A stretch of 12,724 nt of DNA from Fimenecus sp963624605 (GCA_963624605.1 CAVFQD010000049.1:1-12724), one strand, 5' to 3'. Positions 1 through 7,579 are shown, counted from the stretch's first letter. Notes: generated from the sequence alone by a model not told the origin. Numbers and translations are program-made.

Positions 1-333
1 GGCATAACCATTGATAACATTTCCGGCCACGGCGGACTTTACAAAACAGAGGGCGTGGGTCAGAAAATCACTGCGGCAGCTCTCAACACAAGGGTCACCG
101 TTATGAAAACCGCAGGCGAGGGCGGACCGTGGGGTATGGCTGTGCTGGCTCTTTATATGCTCGAAAAGGGAAGTGAGAGCCTGGAGGATTATCTTGACAG
201 AAAGATTTTCGCTCACTCCGAGTCCGTGAGCGTTGACCCCGACCCGAGAGATGTTGAGGGCTTTGACAAATATATGGAAAGATATAATTGCGCAATATGT
301 GTTGAAAAACTTGCCTCTGAAAAGCTTAAATAA
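1..333 (+). CDS. FGGY-family carbohydrate kinase, C-terminal fragment (5' end outside window)
   Basis: The reading frame is open from the first base and ends in TAA at 331-333, so about 110 C-terminal residues of a larger protein are visible. They contain GHGGLYKT, VGQKITAAALNT and the glycine-rich TAGEGGPWGMAVLALY. These match the second actin-like domain of FGGY sugar kinases (ribulokinase/xylulokinase type), where the GEGG-WG segment lies near the nucleotide site. Family members phosphorylate a ketopentose or similar sugar with ATP in the cytoplasm. The substrate cannot be told from this fragment. An intrinsic terminator follows directly, so it is probably the last gene of another transcript and not part of the sulfosugar operon. 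A GTG at 55 would be an internal codon, not a start. Confidence 0.8.
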   Translation, partial: GITIDNISGHGGLYKTEGVGQKITAAALNTRVTVMKTAGEGGPWGMAVLALYMLEKGSESLEDYLDRKIFAHSESVSVDPDPRDVEGFDKYMERYNCAICVEKLASEKLK

Positions 334-362
334 ATTTTCATTGTATATTATGACAAAAACAG

Positions 363-387
363 CCGTACAATTTTGTACGGTTTTTTT
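363..387 (+). terminator. Intrinsic terminator after the FGGY kinase
   Basis: CCGTACAA (363-370), a TT loop, then the perfect complement TTGTACGG (373-380), followed at once by seven T residues (381-387). It lies 30 bases after the kinase stop codon and ahead of the promoter of the next operon, so it separates the two transcripts. Confidence 0.92.
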
Positions 388-398
388 GTCGGCGTTTG

Positions 399-428
399 TT
401 GACAAGCGAAGCGGATAAAATGTAAAAT
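399..428 (+). promoter_or_regulatory. Sigma-A-type promoter of the sulfoquinovose operon
   Basis: A consensus -35 TTGACA (399-404) is followed after 18 bases by TAAAAT (423-428), a five-of-six match to the -10 consensus. A TATAAT at 428-433 would leave a 23-base spacer and is less likely to be used. Transcription should start near 435, inside the inverted repeat at 431-455. The GH31 start codon is about 38 bases further on, with GGGAG at 461-465 as ribosome binding site. Confidence 0.75.
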
Positions 429-430
429 AT

Positions 431-455
431 AATTGATTAACGCAGTTAAATAATT
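431..455. promoter_or_regulatory. Inverted-repeat operator candidate over the operon's transcription start
   Basis: The pattern is AATT-N2-TTAAC-GCA-GTTAA-N2-AATT, centred on 443. The two TTAAC/GTTAA arms are perfect and the flanking AATT blocks are also symmetric, leaving two mismatched pairs on each side of the 25-bp span. It sits directly downstream of the -10 box, where a bound repressor would block initiation. The operon's own ROK protein is the obvious candidate ligand. This is inference from position and symmetry; no binding data are available. Confidence 0.55.
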
Positions 456-472
456 ATGTCGGGAGAAGTTTT

Positions 473-2467
473 ATGCTTACCTTTCAGTTAAAAGACAATG
501 CGGTTAAAATAATCAGAAACGGAACTTGCCTTTATTCGCTTGCAAAAGGGGATAAGCCCATTTGTATCGGTAACGGCAAAAACACCTACGCAATGAGCCA
601 CGGCACATTCAAAATAAAGGAGACTGTCTCAAAGCCCGTAGCGCTTGAAGTCAAGAGCCTTAATGTTGACGGCGATACGCTCAAGGTCGGTTTCGGAAAA
701 TGCGGCGCCGAGCTTTCGCTTGACGGCGACAGGCTGTTCGTTCATATGGACGGCTTACAGGAATACAACAGGCTTTACATTAAAATTCCCGCCTTGCCCG
801 ATGAGCATGTTTACGGCACGGGCGAGATTTTCTCGGAATTTGATTTAAGGGGCAAAAAGGTCAACTGTTGGGTTGCCGAGCACATAAACGCAATGCAGGT
901 TGCAAAGAAGCTTGTAAAGCAGGCTTTCGGCTTTCGGGACTCAATGCGGAAACAGCGTTTCTCGAATTATGAGACCTATTACGCTCAACCGACCTTTTTA
1001 AGCTCTCAAAAATATTTCTTCCACACCTTTGCCACCGCTCGGTGCGAGTTTGATTTTACCGATAAATGCAGTCATACTGTTAAAATTGATGAAATTGCGG
1101 ATTTCTGCTTCGGCTTCGGCGACACCTTTGAAGATGCTTTATCGGAGCTTTCATTGACCCTCGGCAGACAGCCCGAATTGCCCGATTGGGTGTATGACGG
1201 CGAGATACTCGGCATACAGGGCGGCACGGATGTTATGATGAAAAAGGTCGATACCGCACTTTCAAACAATATGGCGGTAAACGGCGTATGGATACAGGAC
1301 TGGGAGGGCAGGCGTGTTACGGCAGTCGGCAAACAGCTATTCTGGAATTGGGAGCACGACTCGGAGCTTTATCCCGACCTACCCGAAAAGATAAAGGAGC
1401 TAAACGAAAAGGGCATAAAGGTTCTCGGTTACTGCAACACATTTTTGGCGGTTGAGAAGCCGCTTTACAAATACGCAAGCGAAAAGGGCTATTGCGTTAA
1501 GGATAAGGACGGCAAGGACTACTATGTTACGATTACCACCTTCCCTGCGGCGATTGTTGATTTGACCAACCCCGAGGCGTGCGAATGGCTTAAAGGCATT
1601 ATAAAGAAAAATATGATAGACTTCGGCTTTTCGGGCTGGATGGCTGACTTCGGCGAGTATCTTCCCACGGATGCAGTGCTTTACAGCGGAGAAGATGCGG
1701 AGCTTGTTCATAACACTTGGCCCGCTCGGTGGGCAAGGCTCAACCGTGAGGCTGTCGAGGAGGCAGGCAAGCTCGGCGAGATAATGTTCTTTACCCGTGC
1801 AGGGTACAGCGAAACGCCGAAGTATTCCACAATGATGTGGAACGGCGACAACCATGTTGACTTTTCTGTTGACTTCGGTTTGCCGTCGGTAATTCCCGCA
1901 ATGCTGTCGCTTACATGCAGCGGCTACGGTCTTTCACATTCGGATATAGGCGGCTACACCACATTTTTCAATCTCAAACGCAGCGAGGAGCTGTTTATGC
2001 GTTGGTGTGAGATGAACGCATTTTCGCCCGTGCTGCGAGGTCATGAGGGATTAAATCCCGACCTCAACGCCCAGTTTGACGCAAGCGAACGGGTGCTGTC
2101 GCACGGCGCAATGTACAGCAATATTCATAAAAAGCTCAAACCGTACCTCAAACAGGCGGTAAAATACAACGCCGAAAAGGGCGTGGGCGTCGTAAGACCG
2201 CTTTTCTTCTATTACGATGAGGAAAAGGCTTACACCGAGGCTTACGAATATCTTTTGGGACGGGATATACTTGTCTGTCCCGTTTTAAGACCCAAGGCGC
2301 ACAACAGAAAAGTTTATTTGCCCGAGGACAGCTGGATACACCTCTGGTCGGGCAGAGAATACAGGGGCGGCGAGCATACCGTTCCTGCCGAACTCGGCGA
2401 AATCCCCGTATTCATCAGAAAAGACAGTCCGTTTAAGGATGATTTTCTGAAGCTTAAAAATATTTAA
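473..2467 (+). CDS. yihQ: GH31 sulfoquinovosidase (YihQ-like)
   Basis: Predicted to hydrolyse alpha-sulfoquinovosides such as sulfoquinovosylglycerol to free SQ in the cytoplasm; no signal peptide is visible. The 664 residues align along the whole length with E. coli YihQ as I recall it (about 678 aa). The nucleophile Asp is D392 (WMADFGEYLPTD) and the acid/base Asp is D459 (MMWNGD). The constant offset of 13 residues maps known sulfosugar-binding positions: Q262 is Q249 (IQGGTD), Q288 is Q275 (IQDW), W304 is W291 and Y508 is Y495 (DIGGY), all kept. YihQ R301 is replaced by Gln (Q288, in GKQLFWNW). The preceding loop carries two arginines (R280, R281) absent from YihQ. It is the first gene of the operon, 14 bases ahead of the transporter. 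The start is fixed by GGGAG seven bases upstream. A non-sulfonated alpha-glucoside is an alternative substrate, but the neighbours argue against it. Bacillota papers also use sft-type names. Confidence 0.85.
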   Translation: MLTFQLKDNAVKIIRNGTCLYSLAKGDKPICIGNGKNTYAMSHGTFKIKETVSKPVALEVKSLNVDGDTLKVGFGKCGAELSLDGDRLFVHMDGLQEYNRLYIKIPALPDEHVYGTGEIFSEFDLRGKKVNCWVAEHINAMQVAKKLVKQAFGFRDSMRKQRFSNYETYYAQPTFLSSQKYFFHTFATARCEFDFTDKCSHTVKIDEIADFCFGFGDTFEDALSELSLTLGRQPELPDWVYDGEILGIQGGTDVMMKKVDTALSNNMAVNGVWIQDWEGRRVTAVGKQLFWNWEHDSELYPDLPEKIKELNEKGIKVLGYCNTFLAVEKPLYKYASEKGYCVKDKDGKDYYVTITTFPAAIVDLTNPEACEWLKGIIKKNMIDFGFSGWMADFGEYLPTDAVLYSGEDAELVHNTWPARWARLNREAVEEAGKLGEIMFFTRAGYSETPKYSTMMWNGDNHVDFSVDFGLPSVIPAMLSLTCSGYGLSHSDIGGYTTFFNLKRSEELFMRWCEMNAFSPVLRGHEGLNPDLNAQFDASERVLSHGAMYSNIHKKLKPYLKQAVKYNAEKGVGVVRPLFFYYDEEKAYTEAYEYLLGRDILVCPVLRPKAHNRKVYLPEDSWIHLWSGREYRGGEHTVPAELGEIPVFIRKDSPFKDDFLKLKNI

Positions 2468-2481
2468 CGGAGGGCTTTGTA

Positions 2482-3933
2482 ATGGCTGAAAAATCTTCAA
2501 CTCACGGCATAGGCGCAAAAGACCGTATAGGTTACGCTCTCGGCGACACGGCGGGACTTCTTACCTTTGCGCTTATATCCTCATTTTTGCAGGTGTTCTA
2601 CACGGACACACTCGGTATCACTCCGGCTAAGGTTGCGGTACTGTTTATGATTGCGAGAATCTGGGACGCGATAAACGACCCGATGTGGGGCGCTTTTGTC
2701 GATTCGAGAAAACCCACAAAATACGGCAGGTTCCGCCCGTATATCCTCGGTGCGTCAATTCCGCTTGCAATTTCGGCACTGCTTATGTTCACGGATTTGC
2801 CGCTTGTCATAAACAACTTTTTCGGAACGAATATCGTTTGGAGTGAGGGACAGTATCTTGCGTATGCGTATGTTACTTATATTTTCTACGGTATGATGTA
2901 CACGGGAACTAACATTCCTTACGGCTCGCTCGCATCTGTAATCACCGACGATGAAATTGAGCGTTCTTCTCTTTCAATGTGGCGTTCGGTCGGCGCAGGC
3001 ATCGGCGGACTTCCCGCACAGATTCTTATGCCAATGCTCGTTTATACCACCGTTGCGGTCGGCGACAGCACAGTCAAAAAGCTTGACCCGATGAAGGTCT
3101 TTTATGCGGTGCTTATCCTTGCGGTACTTACGGCAATAACATATTACATTCACTTCAAGTGTACCAAGGAGAGAATTGCTCCTCCGCCCAAGCAGAAGCA
3201 GGAGGGCTACAATGTTTTCAACACCGTAAAATTCTTGCTTAAAAACAAGCCGTTCCTTGCACTCTGCGGCGTTTCAATGCTTCTCATAGCGTTCCAGATG
3301 TACACGCAGACCAACTACAACTATCTTTTTAAGAACTATTACGGTAAACCGGCACTTTATTCGTTCGTAACCGTTTGTACATATCTTCCTATGGCAATGT
3401 TCCTGCCTGTTATGGGTAAGCTAATCCGCAAATACGGCAAAAAGGAAATCTGTGCGGTAGGTCTCGGCTTTGCGGCTGTTGTCAACCTGCTTATGTATTT
3501 CCTCAAATTCACACCGTTTGCAATGAATCCATACGCTTTCCTCGTGCTCACATTCTTCAGCGGAATGGGTCAGACCTTCCTCGTGCTTGAGGTATGGGCG
3601 CTTGTTATGGATGTTATCGACTATCAGGAGCTGCTTTCCGGCAGAAGGGAAGAGGGTACAAGCTATGCTTTCTTCTCATTTACGAGAAAACTCGGTCAGA
3701 CGGCGGCAGGCGCAGGCTCTTCGGCTTTGCTTGCTCTTATCGGTTATGATGTCGGTAAGGTTGACATAGGTCAAAATCAGCAGGTTCTCGAACGCCTTTA
3801 TGATATAACGACGCTTATTCCCGCGATAGTGCTTTTAATTATGTTTATAATTTTGACATTCGGCTACAAGCTCTCAAAGAGCAGACTTGAAGAGCTTCAG
3901 GTTCAGCTCGCTCAAGAGAGAAGCGCCGAATAA
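2482..3933 (+). CDS. GPH-family cation symporter, probable SQ/SQ-glycoside importer (YihO/YihP type)
   Basis: An integral membrane protein of 483 residues from the glycoside-pentoside-hexuronide:cation symporter family (MFS superfamily), with about 12 hydrophobic segments. Family signatures near the N-terminus are RIGYALGDTAG, then FLQVFYTDTLGI, then NDPMWGAFVDSRKPTKYGRFRPYIL, the conserved loop between helices 2 and 3. A polar insert lies at about residues 111-125 and the C-terminal tail is charged. E. coli uses family members YihO and YihP in its sulfoquinovose cluster, and the place right after the sulfoquinovosidase suggests uptake of SQ or its glycerol glycoside with H+ or Na+. GGAGGG at 2469-2474 is a strong ribosome binding site seven bases before ATG. 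Substrate is inferred from context; the family alone also covers other glycosides. Confidence 0.82.
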   Translation: MAEKSSTHGIGAKDRIGYALGDTAGLLTFALISSFLQVFYTDTLGITPAKVAVLFMIARIWDAINDPMWGAFVDSRKPTKYGRFRPYILGASIPLAISALLMFTDLPLVINNFFGTNIVWSEGQYLAYAYVTYIFYGMMYTGTNIPYGSLASVITDDEIERSSLSMWRSVGAGIGGLPAQILMPMLVYTTVAVGDSTVKKLDPMKVFYAVLILAVLTAITYYIHFKCTKERIAPPPKQKQEGYNVFNTVKFLLKNKPFLALCGVSMLLIAFQMYTQTNYNYLFKNYYGKPALYSFVTVCTYLPMAMFLPVMGKLIRKYGKKEICAVGLGFAAVVNLLMYFLKFTPFAMNPYAFLVLTFFSGMGQTFLVLEVWALVMDVIDYQELLSGRREEGTSYAFFSFTRKLGQTAAGAGSSALLALIGYDVGKVDIGQNQQVLERLYDITTLIPAIVLLIMFIILTFGYKLSKSRLEELQVQLAQERSAE

Positions 3934-3948
3934 GAAGGAGATACAGAT

Positions 3949-4635
3949 ATGAAATACTTTTTGGACAGTGCCAAAATCGATGAAATCCGTGAGGCTTACG
4001 ACACCTTCGGCATTGACGGCGTTACGACAAACCCAAATCATATTATGAACTCGGGCAAGCCGTTTTACACGGTAATCGGCGAGCTTGCCGACTTCGTTAA
4101 GGAAAAAGGAATTGAGGGCTGGGATAAGTTCCCGATTTCCGTTGAGATAAATCCTCACCTTGACGACGCCGACGAAATGATTGAAATGGGTACGAAAATC
4201 GCTTCGATGTGCAAAAACTTCGTAATTAAAATCCCTTGTACCGAGGCTGGAATTACAGCCGCAAGACGCCTTGAAAAGCAAGGCGTGAGAACAAATCTTA
4301 CACTTGTTTTCTCACCCTCGCAGGCTCTTATCGCCGCAAAGAACGGTTCGCTTTTCGTTTCGCCGTTTATCGGCTGGAAGGAGAACAGCGGAGAGGATTG
4401 CACGCAGTACATTCAGGACATAGTCGACATTTACTCGAATTACGGCTTCTACGGCAAGACGGAGATAATCTGCGCCGCAGTGCGTAACGGCAAGCAGATA
4501 GTTGACTGTGCCGTTGCCGGTGCCGACATTGTAACGGCAGGACTTCAGGTGTTCAAGGACAGCTTCTATCACCCTTATACCGACTTCGGTCTTGCAAAGT
4601 TTCAGGCGGCTTGGGATAACACGGTAACAGAATAA
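3949..4635 (+). CDS. sftT: 6-deoxy-6-sulfofructose transaldolase (class I, FSA-like fold)
   Basis: A short (228 aa) transaldolase of the FSA/TalC type, a single TIM barrel. Visible active-site elements are D6 (FLDSA), TTNPN at 26-30, the Schiff-base lysine K94 (FVIKIPCT) and RTNLTLVFSPSQA at 114-126. In the sulfo-transaldolase pathway this enzyme cleaves sulfofructose to 3-sulfolactaldehyde and passes the dihydroxyacetone unit to glyceraldehyde-3-phosphate (or erythrose-4-phosphate), giving fructose-6-phosphate (or sedoheptulose-7-phosphate) for glycolysis. Sequence alone would allow a fructose-6-phosphate aldolase or ordinary transaldolase. The sulfosugar assignment rests on the adjacent sulfoquinovosidase, SLA reductase and isomerase. 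AAGGAG at 3935-3940 lies eight bases before ATG. It is 15 bases after the transporter and translated as part of the same operon. Confidence 0.82.
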   Translation: MKYFLDSAKIDEIREAYDTFGIDGVTTNPNHIMNSGKPFYTVIGELADFVKEKGIEGWDKFPISVEINPHLDDADEMIEMGTKIASMCKNFVIKIPCTEAGITAARRLEKQGVRTNLTLVFSPSQALIAAKNGSLFVSPFIGWKENSGEDCTQYIQDIVDIYSNYGFYGKTEIICAAVRNGKQIVDCAVAGADIVTAGLQVFKDSFYHPYTDFGLAKFQAAWDNTVTE

Positions 4636-4642
4636 AACATAA

Positions 4643-4671
4643 GGGGCGGTGTGCTGTGAGTACGCCGCCTT
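4643..4671 (+). other. Intercistronic hairpin between transaldolase and SLA reductase
   Basis: GGCGGTGT (4645-4652) pairs with ACGCCGCC (4662-4669) with one G-U, and two further G-U pairs extend the stem outward; the loop is nine bases. It lies in the only long gap (57 bases) inside the operon. No T-run follows (TTAATAAAG), so it is not a typical terminator. It could mark RNA processing or change the relative expression of upstream and downstream genes. That role is inferred. Confidence 0.5.
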
Positions 4672-4692
4672 AATAAAGAACGGGAGATAATT

Positions 4693-5550
4693 ATGAATAT
4701 AGGCTTTATAGGACTCGGCATTATGGGCGAGTCAATGTGTGAAAATATTGTAAAAAAGCATGACGGAAAGGTCTTTGTGTCCGACCTCAACCGTTCGCAG
4801 GTTGAAAAGCTTGCCGCAGTCGGCGCAGTACCCTGTGCGGACAACAAGGAGGTCGCAAAGAATTCGGATGTGATAATCACCATGGTTCCGAAGTCGGAGC
4901 ACTCAAAGGCTGTTTATACGGAAATTCTGCCGTTTTTGTCAGAGGGCAAGCTCTGCATTGATATGAGCACCATCGACCCCGATGTCTCGGTTGAAATTTC
5001 GGAGTTTGTAAAGAAAACGGGCGCCGATTTTGTTGACGCTCCCGTCGTAAAGAGCAAGCCTGCGGCAATTTCGGGCACGCTCGGAATTTATGTCGGCGGC
5101 AGCGATTTGTCCTACGAAAAGGCGCTTCCGATACTCTCCTATATGGGCAACAATGTAATTCATATGGGCGAAAACGGCAAGGGGCTTGTGATGAAAATAT
5201 GCCACAACACGCTTGTCGCACAAATTCAGAACGGCGTCAACGAAACCCTTGCACTCGCAAGAAAAGAGGGTATTTCGGTTGATGATTTCGCAACCGCAAT
5301 TTCCTACGGCGGAGGTCAGAACTTCTACCTTGACGGTCAGGCGCAGAACATCAAGAACGAAAACTGGACAACCGCATTTTCGCTTGAAAATATGCATAAG
5401 GACCTCGGAATTTGTCAGCGCCTTTCAAAGAGCGCAGGCTTCCCGATGCCCGGTATGGAAAACGCAAAAGCCGTTTACGACGAGGGTATGAACGAGGGAA
5501 TAGGCAAGGAAGATTTCAGGGCTACATATAAAATTGTCGAAAAAAGGTAA
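4693..5550 (+). CDS. 3-sulfolactaldehyde reductase, beta-hydroxyacid dehydrogenase family (YihU-like)
   Basis: A 285-residue NAD(P)-dependent beta-hydroxyacid dehydrogenase. The N-terminal Rossmann motif is GFIGLGIMGESM (residues 4-15). The substrate loop is DAPVVKSK at 115-122, followed by GTLGIYVGG. The catalytic lysine is K168 (MKICHN), and HKDLG at 235-239 is the conserved C-terminal motif. In fermentative sulfoglycolysis this enzyme reduces SLA to 2,3-dihydroxypropane-1-sulfonate, which recycles NADH. Compared with E. coli YihU as I recall it, the sulfonate-contacting R123 aligns with K120 and N174 with H171, so the anion pocket differs while a basic residue remains. 3-Hydroxyisobutyrate or tartronate semialdehyde reductase are the sequence-only alternatives; the operon favours SLA. 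GGGAG at 4682-4686 precedes the ATG by six bases. The stop lies four bases before the next start, suggesting coupled translation. Confidence 0.8.
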   Translation: MNIGFIGLGIMGESMCENIVKKHDGKVFVSDLNRSQVEKLAAVGAVPCADNKEVAKNSDVIITMVPKSEHSKAVYTEILPFLSEGKLCIDMSTIDPDVSVEISEFVKKTGADFVDAPVVKSKPAAISGTLGIYVGGSDLSYEKALPILSYMGNNVIHMGENGKGLVMKICHNTLVAQIQNGVNETLALARKEGISVDDFATAISYGGGQNFYLDGQAQNIKNENWTTAFSLENMHKDLGICQRLSKSAGFPMPGMENAKAVYDEGMNEGIGKEDFRATYKIVEKR

Positions 5551-5554
5551 TGAG

Positions 5555-6226
5555 ATGTCAGATAAATTAAACAGATTAAATACGGTAAACGACATAAATG
5601 TTTATTCGGTATTTTCCGAGGAATTTGCCCCCTACGGCAGGGTAATAACGGGCTATGATTTTACGCTCCTTGAAAAATATATGCGTGAGCATACCTCAAT
5701 CCCCGAAAACGGCAATGTCTATGTGCCGTCCGTAGCGGAGATGGAAAAAACCGAAACAGCCGAGAAAATCAAAAACACGGTTTACGGCGAGAGCGAGATA
5801 CAGATAGGCTACTGCAACGGCAGGAACACAACCTATAACGGCTTTGAATATCACAAATCGCCTGAAATAAATGTGGCTTTAACGGATTTTATGCTTGTGC
5901 TCGGCCACAGCTATGACATAAAGGACAACACCTACCGTGTTGAACAGGCAAAGGTGTTCTTCGTTCCCTGCGGCACGGCGATAGAAATGTACGGTACAAC
6001 GCTGCATCTCTCCCCGTGCAGGACGGATGACACGGGCTTTAAGGCTATAGTGATTTTGCCGAGGGGTACGAACACACCGCTTGAAAGCAAAACGGTTACC
6101 GACAGCGAGTCAAAGCTCCTTTTGCAGAAAAACAAGTGGGTAATCGCACACCCCGAGCGTGAGCCCCTTATAAAGCAGGGTGCCGTTGCGGGCGTGATAG
6201 GCGAAAACAAAGAATTGAAATATTGA
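5555..6226 (+). CDS. DUF4867 family cupin-like protein of the sulfoquinovose operon
   Basis: A soluble protein of 223 residues that I place in DUF4867 by overall pattern; its function is not established to my knowledge. The sequence has a beta-rich, cupin-like look with possible metal or catalytic ligands: H100 and E104 (YHKSPE), H118 (VLGHSY), E144 (FVPCGTAIEMYG) and H151 (TTLHLSPC). As I recall, such genes accompany the transaldolase-type sulfoglycolysis clusters of gut Bacillota. The operon has no recognisable aldose-1-epimerase, so an SQ mutarotase or an isomerase accessory role is a reasonable guess, but only a guess. The start chosen is ATG 5555, with AAAGG at 5543-5547 inside the end of the previous gene. 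A TTG at 5534 would add seven residues but has a poorer context. The isomerase gene follows after 12 bases. Confidence 0.72.
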   Translation: MSDKLNRLNTVNDINVYSVFSEEFAPYGRVITGYDFTLLEKYMREHTSIPENGNVYVPSVAEMEKTETAEKIKNTVYGESEIQIGYCNGRNTTYNGFEYHKSPEINVALTDFMLVLGHSYDIKDNTYRVEQAKVFFVPCGTAIEMYGTTLHLSPCRTDDTGFKAIVILPRGTNTPLESKTVTDSESKLLLQKNKWVIAHPEREPLIKQGAVAGVIGENKELKY

Positions 6227-6238
6227 GAGGCTGAAATT

Positions 6239-7579
6239 ATGACAGAATTTAAGGCGGCATATGTGCCGATAGGCGTGCCGACATTTCATCTTGAAAGCGC
6301 GCAGATACAGTTTGAAAAATCAATAGATTTGTTAAGGTCGCTTTCCGATTCGGTAGAGGTTCCCGACGAAATGCTCTTGTCGATAGATAAGCTTAACGCG
6401 TTTTTGGACGGCAAAGCTCCCGATTTGATTATTTTGCAGAACATAACCTTTGCAAATTCCGCCTATACTGCGGAAATTATGCGTAAATTCGACTGCCCCG
6501 TGCTGCTCTGGACGCTTCGCGAGCCCGTAATTGACGGCGGCAGACTTCGTCTCAACTCCCTCACGGGCGCTTATTCGGCGGCGAACACAATAAAGCAGTT
6601 CAGAGACGAGCCATTGCAGTATGTTTTCGGCTCTCCGGATGAGGAAAATGTTAGAAAGCAGATAAATTCGGTTATCCGCGCGGCGAAAATGAAAAAACAG
6701 CTGCGCTCGCTCAACATCGTGTCGGTAGGTCATACCCCGCAGGGTTTCGGCTTCGGCAGGGCGCTTGACAACGAGATGTTAAAGACCTTCGGCTCAAATC
6801 TTATATCGATTGAGGCAAGGGAGCTTATAGATACCGCCAAGGGATATACGGACGAGGAAGTAAACGAATATCTTCTTGATGCCGAAAAGCGTACGGTAGG
6901 GCTTGAAAACACGCCCGATAAGAACCGCGGGGACTTTGCACGGCTTTATAAGGCTTATGCGCAATTTGTAAAGGACAACAATATCGGTGCGCTCTCTTCA
7001 CGCTGTTGGCCCGATTTCTTTACGGCATTCGGCACTCCCGTGTGCGCTGTGCTTGCCATGCTCAACGATTTAGGTGTTGCGGCTTCGTGCGAGGCGGACA
7101 CCTACGGAGCGCTTTCAATGTATATCGGCGCACAGCTTACGGGCTCTCCCGTTTTCTTCGGCGACCCCGTTTCGCTTGACGAAAAGGAAAATACAATAAC
7201 CTTTTGGCATTGCGGCACTGCGGCTTGCTCGCTTGCAAGGGAGGATACGGGCGCCGAGATCGGCGTTCATTGCAACCGTAAGATAGGACCGACTATGGAG
7301 TTCGGATGTAAGCCGTCAAAACAGGTAACGGTGTTCAGGATAGGCAAGTCGGCAGAGGGAAAATTTCGTGTATTCGTCTGTAAAGGCGAAGCCCTTGACA
7401 AGCCAAAGCAGTTTAACGGAACTTCGGTTGTCGTGAAAACTCGAAACGATGCGAAAAACATCGTAGTATCAAGCGTTAAGGCAGGATTTGAGCCGCATTT
7501 TGCAGTCGCTTACAGCGACATTTACGATGAGCTTGTTGCGCTTTCGGAGATGCTGAACCTCGAAGTTTGCGAATATTGA
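6239..7579 (+). CDS. sftI: Sulfoquinovose isomerase, L-fucose/arabinose isomerase-like
   Basis: Predicted to interconvert SQ and 6-deoxy-6-sulfofructose, the step before the transaldolase. The 446 residues follow the layout of the L-fucose isomerase-like family: an N-terminal region with PDLIILQNITFANS (61-74), a middle domain with VSVGHTPQGFGFGRALDNEM (161-180), SRCWPDFF (254-261), and a C-terminal metal-site domain. Likely metal (Mn2+) ligands are E285 (CEADTYGALSMY), D309 (FFGDP) and H324 (TFWHCG). The closing EPHFAVAYSDI (418-428) is also typical of the family. The family covers several aldose substrates; SQ is inferred from the genes around it. GAGAGG at 6225-6230 serves as ribosome binding site and overlaps the stop of the DUF4867 gene. 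The exporter gene begins eight bases after its stop. This isomerase differs from the YihS type used in E. coli. Confidence 0.82.
   Translation: MTEFKAAYVPIGVPTFHLESAQIQFEKSIDLLRSLSDSVEVPDEMLLSIDKLNAFLDGKAPDLIILQNITFANSAYTAEIMRKFDCPVLLWTLREPVIDGGRLRLNSLTGAYSAANTIKQFRDEPLQYVFGSPDEENVRKQINSVIRAAKMKKQLRSLNIVSVGHTPQGFGFGRALDNEMLKTFGSNLISIEARELIDTAKGYTDEEVNEYLLDAEKRTVGLENTPDKNRGDFARLYKAYAQFVKDNNIGALSSRCWPDFFTAFGTPVCAVLAMLNDLGVAASCEADTYGALSMYIGAQLTGSPVFFGDPVSLDEKENTITFWHCGTAACSLAREDTGAEIGVHCNRKIGPTMEFGCKPSKQVTVFRIGKSAEGKFRVFVCKGEALDKPKQFNGTSVVVKTRNDAKNIVVSSVKAGFEPHFAVAYSDIYDELVALSEMLNLEVCEY

Noticed and set aside
399..420. Possible CcpA cre site overlapping the operon promoter (TTGACAAGCG...)
   Set aside because: The A-R-C-G core is shifted by one base from the cre consensus and the right half is missing, so the match is not convincing.
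1400..1855. Minus-strand frame of 151 codons inside the GH31 gene
   Set aside because: It is a shadow of a well-supported coding frame, with low-complexity composition and no start signals.
473..2467. Plain alpha-glucosidase or alpha-xylosidase reading of the GH31 gene
   Set aside because: Full-length resemblance to YihQ, retention of W291, Y495, Q249 and Q275, and the sulfoglycolysis neighbours favour sulfoquinovosidase despite the Arg-to-Gln change.
4939..5397. Minus-strand frame of 152 codons inside the SLA reductase gene
   Set aside because: It is the antisense shadow of a clear Rossmann-fold enzyme; no motif or start signal.
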